A stretch of DNA of 64,000 bases from SKPT01 sp040905445 (GCA_040905445.1 JBBDRN010000014.1:1-64000); one strand, 5' to 3'. Shown: positions 35,011 through 43,596, counted from the stretch's first letter. Notes: generated by a model from the sequence alone, not told the origin. Numbers and translations are program-made.

Positions 35011-35220
35011 CTTCACCTCTCCCCGCGCGCCGGGTGCGCCGGCATCCAGGCCCCCGGGCACGCGATTATCCGTGTTCAGCCGTGGCTTTAGGTGAACACC
35101 GCCCGATGCTAGGAACGGGTGTGGCAGCCCACCACGCCAAGCAGCGCTTTGCCCGCAATGCCCCGATGGGTTGATCCCGCGGATCCCTCCGTCGTCGACC
35201 ACCGTCATCCCCCAGCCCCC

Positions 35221-35262
35221 CCGCCACCACGCCACCCCTGCCACCCCCGCCACCCCCGCCAC
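35221..35262. repeat. CCCCGCCAC array in the CHRD-murB divergent gap
   Basis: Four to five tandem CCACCCCCG units lie in the 310-base gap between divergent genes. Apart from this array and a possible TACACT -10 at about 35297, nothing else is seen in the gap. Confidence 0.7.
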
Positions 35263-35320
35263 TTCGTCCGCACCGGCCGCGCGTCGCGCGCCTGCGTTAC
35301 ACTTCGCCGCGAGCCGTGCC

Positions 35321-36235
35321 ATGCCCGACCTGATTGCCGCCGACCTGCTTGACGATCTCGACGTGCCCCACGAGCGCGACGCGCCCCTGGCGCCGCTGAC
35401 GTGGTACAAGCTCGGCGGCCGCGCGGCCGTGCTCGCCCGTCCCACCTCCACCACCCAGCTCGCCGCCCTCGCCGCCCGGTGCCACGAGCGTGGCGTGGCG
35501 CTCTACGTCCTCGGCGGCGGGGCGAACCTGCTCGTCCGCGACGAGGGCGTGCCCGGCGTGGTCGTCCAGCTCAACGACCCGGCGTTCACCGGCCTGCACG
35601 TCGACGGCAACCGCCTGCGCGTCGGGGCCGGCCACGACCTCTTCAAGCTCGTGCTCGCCACCGCCCGGGCCGGCCTCGCCGGGCTCGAAGTCCTCGCGGG
35701 CATCCCCGGCACGGTCGGCGGGGCGCTGCGCATGAACGCCGGCGGCGCGTTCGGCGACATCGGCGCGTGCGTCCGGCGGGTCGGCGTGATGTCCGCCGCC
35801 GGCCGCGCCGAGCAGCGCAGCCGCGACGAGCTGATCTTCGCCTACCGCGCCAGCAACATCGCCGCGCCGCTCATCCTCGACGCCGAGTTCGAGCTCGAAG
35901 AGGAGGACCCGCAGCAGCTCGCCCGGCGGGTCAAGGAGATCTTCTTCTACAAGAAGACGTCGCAGCCGATGGACGCCGCCTCGGCCGGCTGCGCGTTCAA
36001 GAACCCGCCCCGCGACGTGGCCGACGGCGCCGGCGCGGGGCAACTCATCGACCGCGCCGGGCTCAAAGGCTACCGGCACGGCCAGGCGCAGGTCTCGCCG
36101 GTGCACGCCAACTTCATCGCCGCCGACCCCGGCGCGACCGCCGGCGACGTGCTCGCCGTGATCGACCACGTCCAGCGCGTGGTGGCGGAGCGCTTCGGCG
36201 TGACGCTGGAGCGCGAGGTGGTTGTCTGGCCGTGA
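35321..36235 (+). CDS. murB: UDP-N-acetylenolpyruvoylglucosamine reductase MurB
   Basis: The 304-residue flavoenzyme reduces UDP-GlcNAc-enolpyruvate to UDP-MurNAc with NADPH in peptidoglycan synthesis. It has the FAD-binding TWYKLGGRAAVLARP, VLGGGANLLVRDEGVPGVV, and LAGIPGTVGGALRMNAGGAF. The catalytic region reads SAGCAFKNPP; the position of the usual catalytic serine (GSxFKNP in E. coli) is cysteine here. The terminal glutamate lies near FGVTLEREVVVW. Lacking the type I insertion, it is of the shorter type II. Presence of murB fits the finding that planctomycetes make peptidoglycan. ATG 35321 is used. Confidence 0.95.
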   Translation: MPDLIAADLLDDLDVPHERDAPLAPLTWYKLGGRAAVLARPTSTTQLAALAARCHERGVALYVLGGGANLLVRDEGVPGVVVQLNDPAFTGLHVDGNRLRVGAGHDLFKLVLATARAGLAGLEVLAGIPGTVGGALRMNAGGAFGDIGACVRRVGVMSAAGRAEQRSRDELIFAYRASNIAAPLILDAEFELEEEDPQQLARRVKEIFFYKKTSQPMDAASAGCAFKNPPRDVADGAGAGQLIDRAGLKGYRHGQAQVSPVHANFIAADPGATAGDVLAVIDHVQRVVAERFGVTLEREVVVWP

Positions 36236-36275
36236 AGCGGAGGAAGCCCGCGGATTCCGCAACGCACCCGCCGGC

Positions 36276-36497
36276 CTACTCCATCGGCTCCGCGGGCTCC
36301 ATCGGCATGATGATCCAGAGCGCGACGTACGCGACGATGCCGGGCACGAAGCCGGTGATCGCCGTGACGATGGCGTAGAGCACGCGCACGAGCGTCACGT
36401 CCCAGCCGAGCCAGGCGGCGATGCCGGCACAGACGCCGCCGATCATGATGTTGCGGCTGGATCGCTGCAGCGGACGGGCCGGGTCGAGCGGGGCCAT
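36276..36497 (-). CDS. PspC-domain small membrane protein
   Basis: The 73-residue protein starts at ATG 36497 and has the PspC domain: SSRNIMIGGVCAGIAAWLGW, then the hydrophobic LVRVLYAIVTAITGFVPGIV and YVALWIIMPME. PspC in enterobacteria senses membrane stress with PspB; stand-alone PspC-domain proteins are widespread, and their role is less clear. The gene lies only 10 bases after the stop of the reductase gene on the same strand and probably shares its transcript. It is convergent with murB, with a 40-base gap. Confidence 0.9.
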   Translation of the reverse strand: MAPLDPARPLQRSSRNIMIGGVCAGIAAWLGWDVTLVRVLYAIVTAITGFVPGIVAYVALWIIMPMEPAEPME

Positions 36498-36507
36498 GGG
36501 TTGATCC

Positions 36508-37491
36508 TTATGCGACGGTGACGGCGATCTTGCCAAGCGTGTGCCGCGTCTCCTGCTGACGGTGAGCGTCCGCGAGCTGGTCGAGCGTGAAGCGGTGGCT
36601 GACGTGGGGGGTCACCCGGCCGACCTCCACAAGCTCCTTGACGGTTTCCAGGATCTGCCCCTGCGCCTCCGGGCGCGTGCCGAAGACCGTCGTCGCGCCC
36701 ATGAACTCCATCGCGATGGTCACGTCGCGCACGAAGTGCTCGGCAATCGGCGCGTCGCGCGGCGGGGCGAGGATCGTCACCAGCCGCCCATGCACCGCCA
36801 GGCAGTTCAGCGACTGGGTGAACACGTGCCCGCCGACGTTGTCCATCACCACGGGGCACCCCTCGCCGCCCGTCAGCTCCCGGACGCGCTCGACGACGTC
36901 CTGCTCGGCATAGTTGATGACGTCGTCGGCGCCGAGCCGTTGGCACAGCTCGATGCTCTCGGGCCGACTCGCGGTGGCGATGATGCGCGCCCCGGCGATG
37001 CGGGCGAGCTGGATGGCGATGTGCCCGACCCCGCCGCCGCCGGCCTGGATGAGCACCGTCTCATTAGGGTGCAGCCGGGCCCGTGCGTGCAGCGACTGCC
37101 AGGCGGTGATCGTCACGAGAGGGAGAGCCGCCGCCTCGGCGTGGTCGATGTTGCCCGGCTTGTGCGCCGCCGTGCGGGCGTCGACGGCGACCAGCGCGGC
37201 GTTCGCGCCGGGCCGCGCCAAGCTCGGCGACGCCATGACCTGGTCGCCGGGCTTGAACGCATCGACCGCCGCCCCCACCTCGCGCACGATGCCGCAGACG
37301 TCGAAGCCGAGCACGAGCGGCGGCGGCCGTAGGCCCCGCATCCCATCCAGCCGCACCTTGCAGTCGACCGGGTTGACGCTGCTGGCCGCGACCTCGACGA
37401 GCAGGTCATGCTCGCCGACCTCCGGCTCCGGCACGTCGGCAGGCACGAACACGTCGGCGTCACCATACTCCCGGGCCACCATCGCACGCAT
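36508..37491 (-). CDS. Zinc-independent quinone oxidoreductase-like MDR protein
   Basis: The 327-residue protein is a medium-chain dehydrogenase/reductase. It shows the N-terminal catalytic fold (AMVAREYGDADVF, EVAASSVNPVDCKVR, LGFDVCGIVREVG), the NADPH site QAGGGGVGHIAIQLARIAGA, and the C-terminal region HTLGKIAV. The structural and catalytic zinc ligands of alcohol dehydrogenases are absent, as in quinone reductases. ATG 37491 has GGAG eight bases upstream; GTG 37497 is an alternative. It is in a minus-strand run with the WG-repeat gene upstream (22 bases) and PspC downstream. Substrate unknown. Confidence 0.9.
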   Translation of the reverse strand: MRAMVAREYGDADVFVPADVPEPEVGEHDLLVEVAASSVNPVDCKVRLDGMRGLRPPPLVLGFDVCGIVREVGAAVDAFKPGDQVMASPSLARPGANAALVAVDARTAAHKPGNIDHAEAAALPLVTITAWQSLHARARLHPNETVLIQAGGGGVGHIAIQLARIAGARIIATASRPESIELCQRLGADDVINYAEQDVVERVRELTGGEGCPVVMDNVGGHVFTQSLNCLAVHGRLVTILAPPRDAPIAEHFVRDVTIAMEFMGATTVFGTRPEAQGQILETVKELVEVGRVTPHVSHRFTLDQLADAHRQQETRHTLGKIAVTVA

Positions 37492-37513
37492 CGGCACAAC
37501 TCCATCCTCGAGA

Positions 37514-39007
37514 TCAGCGCCGATCGCGGCGCGGCCGGCGGTGCCGCGGGCGCTCCGGCACCGGGTTCTTATCCCAGGGAAGCTCCGGGTTGTAGAGGTA
37601 GTCGGGCGGGTAGGGCTCCGCCACGACGGGGCGGTAGGGCGGGGCGTGGAAGAGCCCGTGGCCCGTGCGGCGAATCAGCGCCAGATTGCGCGACGTGTCG
37701 ACGCGGACGCGGCGGGCGTGCCCCTGCGGCTCGGCAGGGTCCCAGACCACGCGGCCGGCCGTGTCGATGTATCCGAAGCTCGGCTCGAGCGCAATGCGCG
37801 CGTGGCGGCCGACGTATGGCTCGGCGTGCTCGATGCCTGGCCCGACGCTGATGCGCCCCGCCCGGTTGACGTATGCGAAATCGCCCTCGCCCAGCTTCAC
37901 CATCGCCAGCGTGCTGTCGCCGAAGAACGGCCAGGTCTGCTCGAAGTCGGGCTCGGCGAGCCATCGGCCGCTGGTGTCGATGTAACCCCACTGCCCCGTG
38001 TCGGCATGCTGAGCGGGCGCGGCATTTCGCCCGCGAAACTCACCCACGTCCGTGTACACCGGGTCGATCCGCCAGGCGAAGTTACGGCCGATGAACCCCC
38101 ACAGACCCGACTCGGCGTCCTGCGCCCGGGCAAGCCCCGCATGGAAGTCGCCCAGATCGCGGAAACGCGCGTCCTGGTCCAGGAACTGAAGCCGACCCGT
38201 CCGGTCGATGTAGCCCATCGTGGTGCTGGCGCCGAGCCGCTCGGAAGTCCGGGCCAAAAGATCGCTGCGGTCGCGTCGCCAGCCCCGGGCCGGCGATGGT
38301 CGGACCTCGGTGTCCGTGAACTCGACCATCGCCAGGCCACCATGGAAGGAGCGGGCACGGACGAAGCGCGGCGGGATGACCTCCCGGCCGCGCCGGTCGA
38401 CGAAACCGACGAGCCCCCCGCGCTCCACCGCCGCGAGTCCGCCCTGGAATCGGAGCACCGCGTCGTAGCGCGGCTCGACGACGTAAACGCCCCGCTTGTC
38501 GATGATGCCGTAGCGCCGGCCGCGCTCGCTGACCACCGCCAGGCTGTCGTGGAAGCGGTCGGCATAGGCGTAAATCGGGTCGATGGCCCACCGCCCATTG
38601 GCGTAGATGTAGCCGGTGCGCCCGCGGATCACGGCGCGGGCCCGGCCGTCGTAGAAGTAGTCCGTCCAATCCCAAAAGGGGTAGATCACGGCGAAGCCGC
38701 GGTCCATGTGCCCCCACCAGTTGCGGACATTGACCGGCGCGAGCCCGTCGGGATCGAGGCGAACGTCGGCGACCTCGAACTCCGGGCGACCGTCGTTGTC
38801 CTCGTCGTCCTCGTCGCGTTCGGAAGTGGTGGCGGGGCTCGTGGCGGGGGCGGGGCTCGTGGCGGGGGCGGGGGTGCTTGGGGGGTGAGCCGGCTCTTCG
38901 CGCGCGGACTCGCTCAGGGCCGGCGTGGCCGGAGCGAGCAGCGCTGCGACGAGGCTGAGAAGCCAGAGCGTGCGTGGGACGGGGACGGGGGCCGGGGCGT
39001 TCGGCAT
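37514..39007 (-). CDS. Secreted WG-repeat protein
   Basis: The 497-residue protein follows a near-ideal AGGAGG and begins with a signal peptide (LWLLSLVAALLAPATPALS). A linker of Pro/Ala/Thr/Ser (TPAPATSPAPATSPATTS) and an acidic stretch (ERDEDDEDNDG) follow. The body holds several WG repeats: YGIIDKRGVYVVEPRYD, VGFVDRRGREVIPPRF, GYIDRTGRLQF, WGYIDTSGRWLAEPDFE and AYVNRAGRISV. WG repeats build a beta-structure of unknown binding role, common in exported proteins. The C-terminus is arginine-rich. The linker is encoded by GTGGCGGGG-type repeats. Confidence 0.87.
   Translation of the reverse strand: MPNAPAPVPVPRTLWLLSLVAALLAPATPALSESAREEPAHPPSTPAPATSPAPATSPATTSERDEDDEDNDGRPEFEVADVRLDPDGLAPVNVRNWWGHMDRGFAVIYPFWDWTDYFYDGRARAVIRGRTGYIYANGRWAIDPIYAYADRFHDSLAVVSERGRRYGIIDKRGVYVVEPRYDAVLRFQGGLAAVERGGLVGFVDRRGREVIPPRFVRARSFHGGLAMVEFTDTEVRPSPARGWRRDRSDLLARTSERLGASTTMGYIDRTGRLQFLDQDARFRDLGDFHAGLARAQDAESGLWGFIGRNFAWRIDPVYTDVGEFRGRNAAPAQHADTGQWGYIDTSGRWLAEPDFEQTWPFFGDSTLAMVKLGEGDFAYVNRAGRISVGPGIEHAEPYVGRHARIALEPSFGYIDTAGRVVWDPAEPQGHARRVRVDTSRNLALIRRTGHGLFHAPPYRPVVAEPYPPDYLYNPELPWDKNPVPERPRHRRPRRDRR
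38827..38876. repeat. GTGGCGGGG repeats in the WG-protein linker
   Basis: Three GTGGCGGGG(G) units alternate with CTC or GCG spacers. On the minus strand they encode PATSPAPATSPATTS between the signal peptide and the WG domain. Confidence 0.75.
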
Positions 39008-39176
39008 GCTGACCTCCTGCTCCTCTCGGAATGCAAGGTGTCGCGGCTGCGTCCGTTGATTGTAGGGCCGGGCGGCCGCGGTCGAGAACGGAAATTGGGC
39101 GGCCTGGGGGGTGGTGGTCGCGCGAAGCTGTGGGCGGGGGCGTATGATCGGGGCAACCCCCGCCTGGAGTGATGGC

Positions 39177-39575
39177 ATGGCTCGCGAGGTTGAGAAGACG
39201 GATGCCCAGTGGCGAGCGCAGCTCACGGCCGAGCAGTACCGCGTCACGCGGGAGGGCGACACGGAGGCCCCCTTCTCCGGGGCGCACTGTGCGCAGAAGG
39301 CGCCCGGGCGGTACCGGTGCATCTGCTGCGGGGCCTTGCTGTTCGAGTCGGGGACGAAGTTCGAGTCGGGCAGCGGTTGGCCGAGCTACTTCGAGCCCGC
39401 GACGCCGGAGGCGGTGGAGACGCGCCGCGACGCGAGCCACGGCATGGTGCGGACGGAGGCGTTGTGTCGCCGGTGCGGGGCGCACCTCGGGCATGTATTC
39501 GAGGATGGCCCGCCCCCGACGGGGCTGCGGTATTGCATCAACTCGGTGGCGCTGGATTTTGAGCCTTCGGGGTGA
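39177..39575 (+). CDS. msrB: Methionine-R-sulfoxide reductase MsrB
   Basis: The 132-residue enzyme reduces the R form of methionine sulfoxide in proteins. It carries the two zinc-binding CxxC pairs (RCICCGALLF and CRRCGAHLGHVF), the SGSGWPSYFEP motif, and the catalytic cysteine in RYCINSVALDF. ATG 39177 follows GGAGTG; a TATGAT at 39143 could be its -10. Length is normal for a stand-alone MsrB. It is convergent with the PEP-CTERM gene, and a 16-base palindrome (GTCCCGGGCCCGGGAC) lies 13 bases after its stop. Confidence 0.95.
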   Translation: MAREVEKTDAQWRAQLTAEQYRVTREGDTEAPFSGAHCAQKAPGRYRCICCGALLFESGTKFESGSGWPSYFEPATPEAVETRRDASHGMVRTEALCRRCGAHLGHVFEDGPPPTGLRYCINSVALDFEPSG

Positions 39576-39587
39576 GGGGGGTTCGGG

Positions 39588-39603
39588 GTCCCGGGCCCGG
39601 GAC
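39588..39603. repeat. 16-base perfect palindrome downstream of msrB
   Basis: GTCCCGGGCCCGGGAC lies between convergent msrB and the PEP-CTERM gene. It could fold into a GC-rich hairpin that helps end msrB transcription, though no T run follows. Confidence 0.6.
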
Positions 39604-39612
39604 TGCCCCCTC

Positions 39613-39665
39613 AGGGCAAACGCATATGGAACGATCAAAAACGGCCCAACCCGCGCCACGGGCCG
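39613..39665 (+). repeat. 53-bp direct repeat A flanking the PEP-CTERM gene
   Basis: The segment AGGGCAAACGCATATGGAAC through GCGCCACGGGCCG is nearly identical to 42256-42309. The two copies stand on either side of the PEP-CTERM gene in the same orientation. Confidence 0.85.
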
Positions 39666-39713
39666 TACAGGCCCAGCGCGGCCGCAACCACGAGCGTCCA
39701 GGGGAAGCTCCGT

Positions 39714-42086
39714 TCATCGCCCGCTGCGGCGGGCAAGGCCTCGGCGGCGAAGCAGCATCAGCACTGCCGGCACCAGGAGCGTCAGCGTGCCCGGCTCCGG
39801 CACGGCACTCGCACCGCCACCCACCAGCAGCTCGACGAACGGCGCCACGTCGGTGGCGTCGAACACGCCGTCGCCGTTGACGTCGCCCACCAGCGCCGCA
39901 TCGACGTCGTGCTCGGCCGCGTAGCCCGCCTCGTCCGTCAGCGCCAGGACGAACGGTGCAACGTCCACGGCGTCGACCACGCCGTCGAGGTTCATGTCAC
40001 CCGTGAGCCCGGCCGTCAGCGTCACGGCCTGGTCGGTGTGGTCGAGCATAAAGAACGCGTCCTGCACGTTGGGCGCGACGAACCCTTCAAAAGCGCCCGT
40101 GATGTCGCTGGCGGTGAGCACGCCCATCGGCTGCCAGTAATCGAGCGGCTCGTTGCTGAGCAGTTCGAGCTCCAGCAGGCCCGCGAGCGTGGCGCTGCCG
40201 GTGACCGCCAGCGCGCTGTGGTCCGCGCCGTCGAGCGCGATGCGCAGCGTCCGTCCCGGATCGCCCTTTTGCTCGAAGGTTCCATCGACGTGGAGCGTGC
40301 CGGTGGCGGCGGCCTCGCCTTCGCTGGCGTCGCCGCGCCGGCCGGGGGCGATCAGGCCGCGGTTCTCCAGCAGCCCGCGAATCGTGCCTTCGCCGTAGAG
40401 CGCCGCCCCGTCGCCGACGCTCACGCCGTCGCCCGATTCCAGCACCCCGCCGGTGATCTCCAGCTCCGTGCCGATGAGCCCGGCCCCGCCGATCGCCAGC
40501 GTCGCGTCTTCGGCGATGACCGGCGCGTCGCCGAAGAATCCCGCGATCGTCGCGTCCGAGCCGATCGTCCGGCTGCCGGCGAGCGCCACCGTCCCGGCCT
40601 GGTACTCGAGCGCGGCGCCGTCGGCCATCTCGAGCGTGTCGAGCGCGATTGTCCCGCCCAGCAGCGTGAACGTCGCGTCGGGCCCAAGGTAGAGGGTGCC
40701 GCCAGCGACGTCGGCGAGCGTCATGCCATCGGGCAGCGCGCCGACCGCCAGCGCGCCGCCGGGCTCGATCTGCACCGCGCCGAGTTCCCGGATCTCCATG
40801 GGCCCTCCGACGCCCACGCGCCCGCCGTCGGCGACGCTCAGGTCGCCCTGGGCCGTGGGGGTCGTGGACGCGCGGCCGATGTCCAGCACGCTGATGACGC
40901 GGAGCCTGGAGCCCGTGCCGCGCACGTCGACGGCACCGGCGCCCGCAAGGGCTCCGATCCCCGCGCTGTGGGCGACGACCTCGCCGCCGTCCTCGATGTT
41001 CAGCACGCCGTCACCGCCGTAGCCCACGTACAACGCGGTGTTGGAGTCGCGCTCGATCACCCATCTGGAGCCGGCGCCGCGCACGGTGGCGGTGCCCTCG
41101 GTGCCGCCGAACAGGCCGAGCTGGCTCCAGGTGCTGGTGACCTGCGCGCCGTCGTCGATCAACACCACGCCGACGGAGCCCGAGCTCGGCGTCCCGAACA
41201 CGAGCGTGCCGAGCGCCATCTGCGCCGTGTCCAGGCGCGTGTCGGCCCCGCGCACGGTCAGCGCGCCTGTCGAATCCACGCCGCCCCCGATTTCCATGAG
41301 GGATGCGACGCTGACGGCCGCGCCCGCCTCGATCACCAGGGCGCCGTGGCCGCCGGTCGCATCGTGGCCGCTGTCACTGAAGCCGATGCGCACACGTGCG
41401 AGGAAATAGGTTGCGTCCCACGTCGTGCCCGGGCCGCGGACGATCATGGTGCCGGTGCCCCCGCGCCGGCCGCCGATGGCCAGCGGGCCGAGCGTGGTCA
41501 GCTTGGCGCCATCTTCGACGATGAGCAGACCCTCGCCCTCCGCACCCACCGTCAGGCTCGACGTGTTGAACGAAGTCGGTGCCCCCTCGGCGTCTGTGCC
41601 GGCGACGCGCAGTTGCCCGCGCGCGCCGGCCGTGTAACCGATCACGCCAAACCGGGCGTCGAGCGTGCCGCCGCCGGTCAACGTCATGCTGGCATCGTCG
41701 CCATCGTCGACGCCAACCACCATGACCCTGTTAGGAGGGTTCAACGTTTCCCAGACCAGCTCATAATCGTGCCCCGCCAGGTCAAGCGTCACGTCGCCAC
41801 GGTGCACGTTGAGCCCTTCATGGGCCACGTCGCCGTCCAACGTGACGCTGTACGCCGCATCGAGGTCGAAGATCGCCATGTCGCCCGACCCCGGCCAGTC
41901 GCCGCCGATGTCCCAGTTGGCGGCGTCGCGGAACAGGCCGCCCGCCGGCGCCGTCCAGTGAAATGTCTCGCCCACGGCCTCGCCGACCGGGCCCGCCGGC
42001 CCGCTGGCAAGCAGCATCAGCCCCGCGACTGCGACCACGCCGGCACGATGCCCGGCCCACGATGACCCAACCCAGCGCTCCAGCAT
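39714..42086 (-). CDS. Autotransporter-like beta-helix protein with dockerin repeats and PEP-CTERM tail
   Basis: The 790-residue protein has a signal peptide (GVVAVAGLMLLASGPAGPV), then a long repetitive beta-helix. Its short units resemble the autotransporter-associated repeat (GEGLLIVEDGAKLTTLGPLA, GTGTMIVRGPGTTW, GTATVRGAGSRWVI, GDLSVADGGRVGVGG). Two dockerin-type calcium motifs follow (GDMNLDGVVDAVDVAPF and GDVNGDGVFDATDVAPF), then a PEP-CTERM: VPEPGTLTLLVPAVLMLLRR. The tail is cut by an exosortase, none of which is in this window; the protein is then attached or released at the surface. ATG 42086 follows GAGGGA. Long direct repeats flank the gene. Confidence 0.92.
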   Translation of the reverse strand: MLERWVGSSWAGHRAGVVAVAGLMLLASGPAGPVGEAVGETFHWTAPAGGLFRDAANWDIGGDWPGSGDMAIFDLDAAYSVTLDGDVAHEGLNVHRGDVTLDLAGHDYELVWETLNPPNRVMVVGVDDGDDASMTLTGGGTLDARFGVIGYTAGARGQLRVAGTDAEGAPTSFNTSSLTVGAEGEGLLIVEDGAKLTTLGPLAIGGRRGGTGTMIVRGPGTTWDATYFLARVRIGFSDSGHDATGGHGALVIEAGAAVSVASLMEIGGGVDSTGALTVRGADTRLDTAQMALGTLVFGTPSSGSVGVVLIDDGAQVTSTWSQLGLFGGTEGTATVRGAGSRWVIERDSNTALYVGYGGDGVLNIEDGGEVVAHSAGIGALAGAGAVDVRGTGSRLRVISVLDIGRASTTPTAQGDLSVADGGRVGVGGPMEIRELGAVQIEPGGALAVGALPDGMTLADVAGGTLYLGPDATFTLLGGTIALDTLEMADGAALEYQAGTVALAGSRTIGSDATIAGFFGDAPVIAEDATLAIGGAGLIGTELEITGGVLESGDGVSVGDGAALYGEGTIRGLLENRGLIAPGRRGDASEGEAAATGTLHVDGTFEQKGDPGRTLRIALDGADHSALAVTGSATLAGLLELELLSNEPLDYWQPMGVLTASDITGAFEGFVAPNVQDAFFMLDHTDQAVTLTAGLTGDMNLDGVVDAVDVAPFVLALTDEAGYAAEHDVDAALVGDVNGDGVFDATDVAPFVELLVGGGASAVPEPGTLTLLVPAVLMLLRRRGLARRSGR

Positions 42087-42255
42087 CACCCGTCCCTCTC
42101 TCGCGGCTGCACCCCCGCCTTGCTCGCGCACACAGCGACGGACCCGGGCGGCGGTCAATGACGTGCTCGTGAGCCCCAGCAGAAAAGACCCACAGTCACT
42201 ATAGCGCAGCGCTGTCGCGGAAGCAAGGAAAAATCAGCGCCTGTAGGGACTCAGC

Positions 42256-42309
42256 AGGGCAAGCGCATTATGGAACGATCAAAGACGGCCCACCCCGCGC
42301 CACGGGCCG
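42256..42309 (+). repeat. 53-bp direct repeat B flanking the PEP-CTERM gene
   Basis: This copy begins AGGGCAAGCGCATTATGG and matches repeat A at about fifty of fifty-four positions. It lies in the 606-base gap between the PEP-CTERM gene and ispA, followed by an inverted CCATATGCGTTTGCCCTG at 42360-42377 that pairs with its left end. Confidence 0.85.
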
Positions 42310-42391
42310 CGAACGCCAATGTCAGTCGGAGCCGCCGAACGAGAAATCAGGACTTACAGCCATATGCGTTTGCCCTGACTGCCCCCTGCCC

Positions 42392-42595
42392 CAGGGCTAT
42401 CGCATCTATTTTGACGCCGGCTGATTCATCAAAACAAACCGCGAAGGCGCGAAGGCCGGCGAAGAGGTGAAGCTACGAAGGTTAAGTTGACTGGATGTCT
42501 TTCGCGTCCTTCGCGCTCTTCGTTTCTTCGCGGTTTTTCAGAAGCCTGTTAGGGCTTTTCAAGCAGATTCACTGATTGAGATGCGATGACCCTGC
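42392..42595. repeat. Inverted CAGGGCTATCGCATCT motif pair
   Basis: CAGGGCTATCGCATCT at 42392-42407 and AGATGCGATGACCCTG at 42580-42595 form an inverted pair around the stem-loop at 42437. Together with repeats A and B this gives five variants of CAGGGCnAnCGCAT around the PEP-CTERM gene. No gene is seen in this gap. Confidence 0.7.
42437..42538. repeat. Long stem-loop repeat (AACCGCGAAG...CTTCGCGGTT), copy 1
   Basis: Arms AACCGCGAAGGCGCGAAGG and CCTTCGCGCTCTTCG...CTTCGCGGTT pair over roughly 35 bases, with five T following on the plus strand. A similar structure lies at 63181-63270. Such GAAG-rich stem-loops are frequent intergenic repeats. Confidence 0.75.
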
Positions 42596-42613
42596 CCCCT
42601 GCCCCCTCTCCCG

Positions 42614-42642
42614 TTGTAGCCGCTCCGGCACAGGCCTATACT
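42614..42642 (+). promoter_or_regulatory. Possible sigma-70-type promoter of ispA
   Basis: TTGTAG (42614-42619) and TATACT (42637-42642) are separated by 17 bases and lie 51 bases before the ispA ATG. The -35 is a weak match and the -10 a good one. Confidence 0.4.
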
Positions 42643-42692
42643 CCGCTGGCGTGTGAAGATCCGCGCCGCGGGCCTAGGCGAGCCACTCCGAC

Positions 42693-43592
42693 ATGACCGA
42701 GGGGCCGAGCACAACCGATCGGTCGGACCCGGGGCGGCTGACGTCGCCGGGCCGGGAGGTCGAGCGCGAACTGGCGGAATTCGTTCGTCAGCGGCCGATG
42801 CCCGCCAACCTGCGCCAGGCGGCCCTCTACGCCCTGCTCGGGCCGGGCAAGCGGCTGCGGCCGGTGCTGGTGATCCGCTCCTGCGAGGCGGTGGGCGGCA
42901 CCGAGGCCGACGCGATGCCTGCCGCCGGGGCGCTGGAGCTCGTGCACGGCTTCAGCCTGGTCCATGACGACCTGCCGGCCATGGATGACGACGACCTGCG
43001 CCGCGGGCGGCCGACGCTACACCGGCACACGAACGAGGCGATGGCCATCCTCGCCGGCGACGCGATGCTGAGCCTGGCGTTCGAGTTGATCGCCACCCGC
43101 GTCGAGCCGACCCTGGCCGGGCAGTTGACGCGGGAGCTGGCGACGGCGACGGGCGACATGATCGTCGGGCAGGTCTACGACACGATGCCCGCCTGGGACG
43201 AGGCGACCGAGCCGATGCAGCGGTTGGAGCTGATCCACCGCCACAAGACCGGGGCGCTGCTGCGGGCCGCCTGCCGCATGGGCGGGATGTGCGGCCGGGC
43301 CAGCCGCGAGCAGCTCGACGCGCTGACCCGCTACGCCGAGGCGGTCGGGCTGATGTTCCAAGTGGTCGATGACCTTCTTGACGTCACGCACACGACGCAG
43401 GAGCTCGGCAAGACGGCGGGCAAGGACGTGGACAAGGGGAAGCTGACGTACCCGGGGCTGATCGGCGTCGACGCCAGCCGACGCGAGGTCGACCGGCTGC
43501 ACGGCGAGGCGCAGGCGGCGCTGGAGGGGCTCGGCGAGCAGGCGGGGCCGCTGCGCGAGCTGGCGGATTTCATGGCCGTGCGGGAGAAGTAA
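42693..43592 (+). CDS. ispA: Polyprenyl (farnesyl/geranylgeranyl) diphosphate synthase
   Basis: The 299-residue enzyme joins IPP to allylic diphosphates. It has GPGKRLRPVLVI, the first aspartate-rich motif LVHDDLPAMDDDDLRRGRPT, HKTGALLRAA, and the second motif VVDDLLDVTHTTQELGKTAG with DKGKLTYPGL. Short side chains before the first DDxxD and the two-residue insertion fit short-chain (C15/C20) synthases, so IspA is favoured. It is followed after 99 bases by dxs, giving an isoprenoid precursor pair. ATG 42693 is the first start, with no clear Shine-Dalgarno. Confidence 0.93.
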   Translation: MTEGPSTTDRSDPGRLTSPGREVERELAEFVRQRPMPANLRQAALYALLGPGKRLRPVLVIRSCEAVGGTEADAMPAAGALELVHGFSLVHDDLPAMDDDDLRRGRPTLHRHTNEAMAILAGDAMLSLAFELIATRVEPTLAGQLTRELATATGDMIVGQVYDTMPAWDEATEPMQRLELIHRHKTGALLRAACRMGGMCGRASREQLDALTRYAEAVGLMFQVVDDLLDVTHTTQELGKTAGKDVDKGKLTYPGLIGVDASRREVDRLHGEAQAALEGLGEQAGPLRELADFMAVREK

Positions 43593-43596
43593 GAGA

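Noticed and set aside
39909..42065. A 718-codon frame antisense to the PEP-CTERM protein
   Set aside because: The minus-strand product has signal peptide, dockerin repeats and PEP-CTERM; the antisense frame is compositionally a shadow.
39600..42600. Possibility that the direct repeats mark a transposon
   Set aside because: No transposase, no target-site duplication and no matching terminal inverted repeats were seen; only direct flanking repeats are supported.
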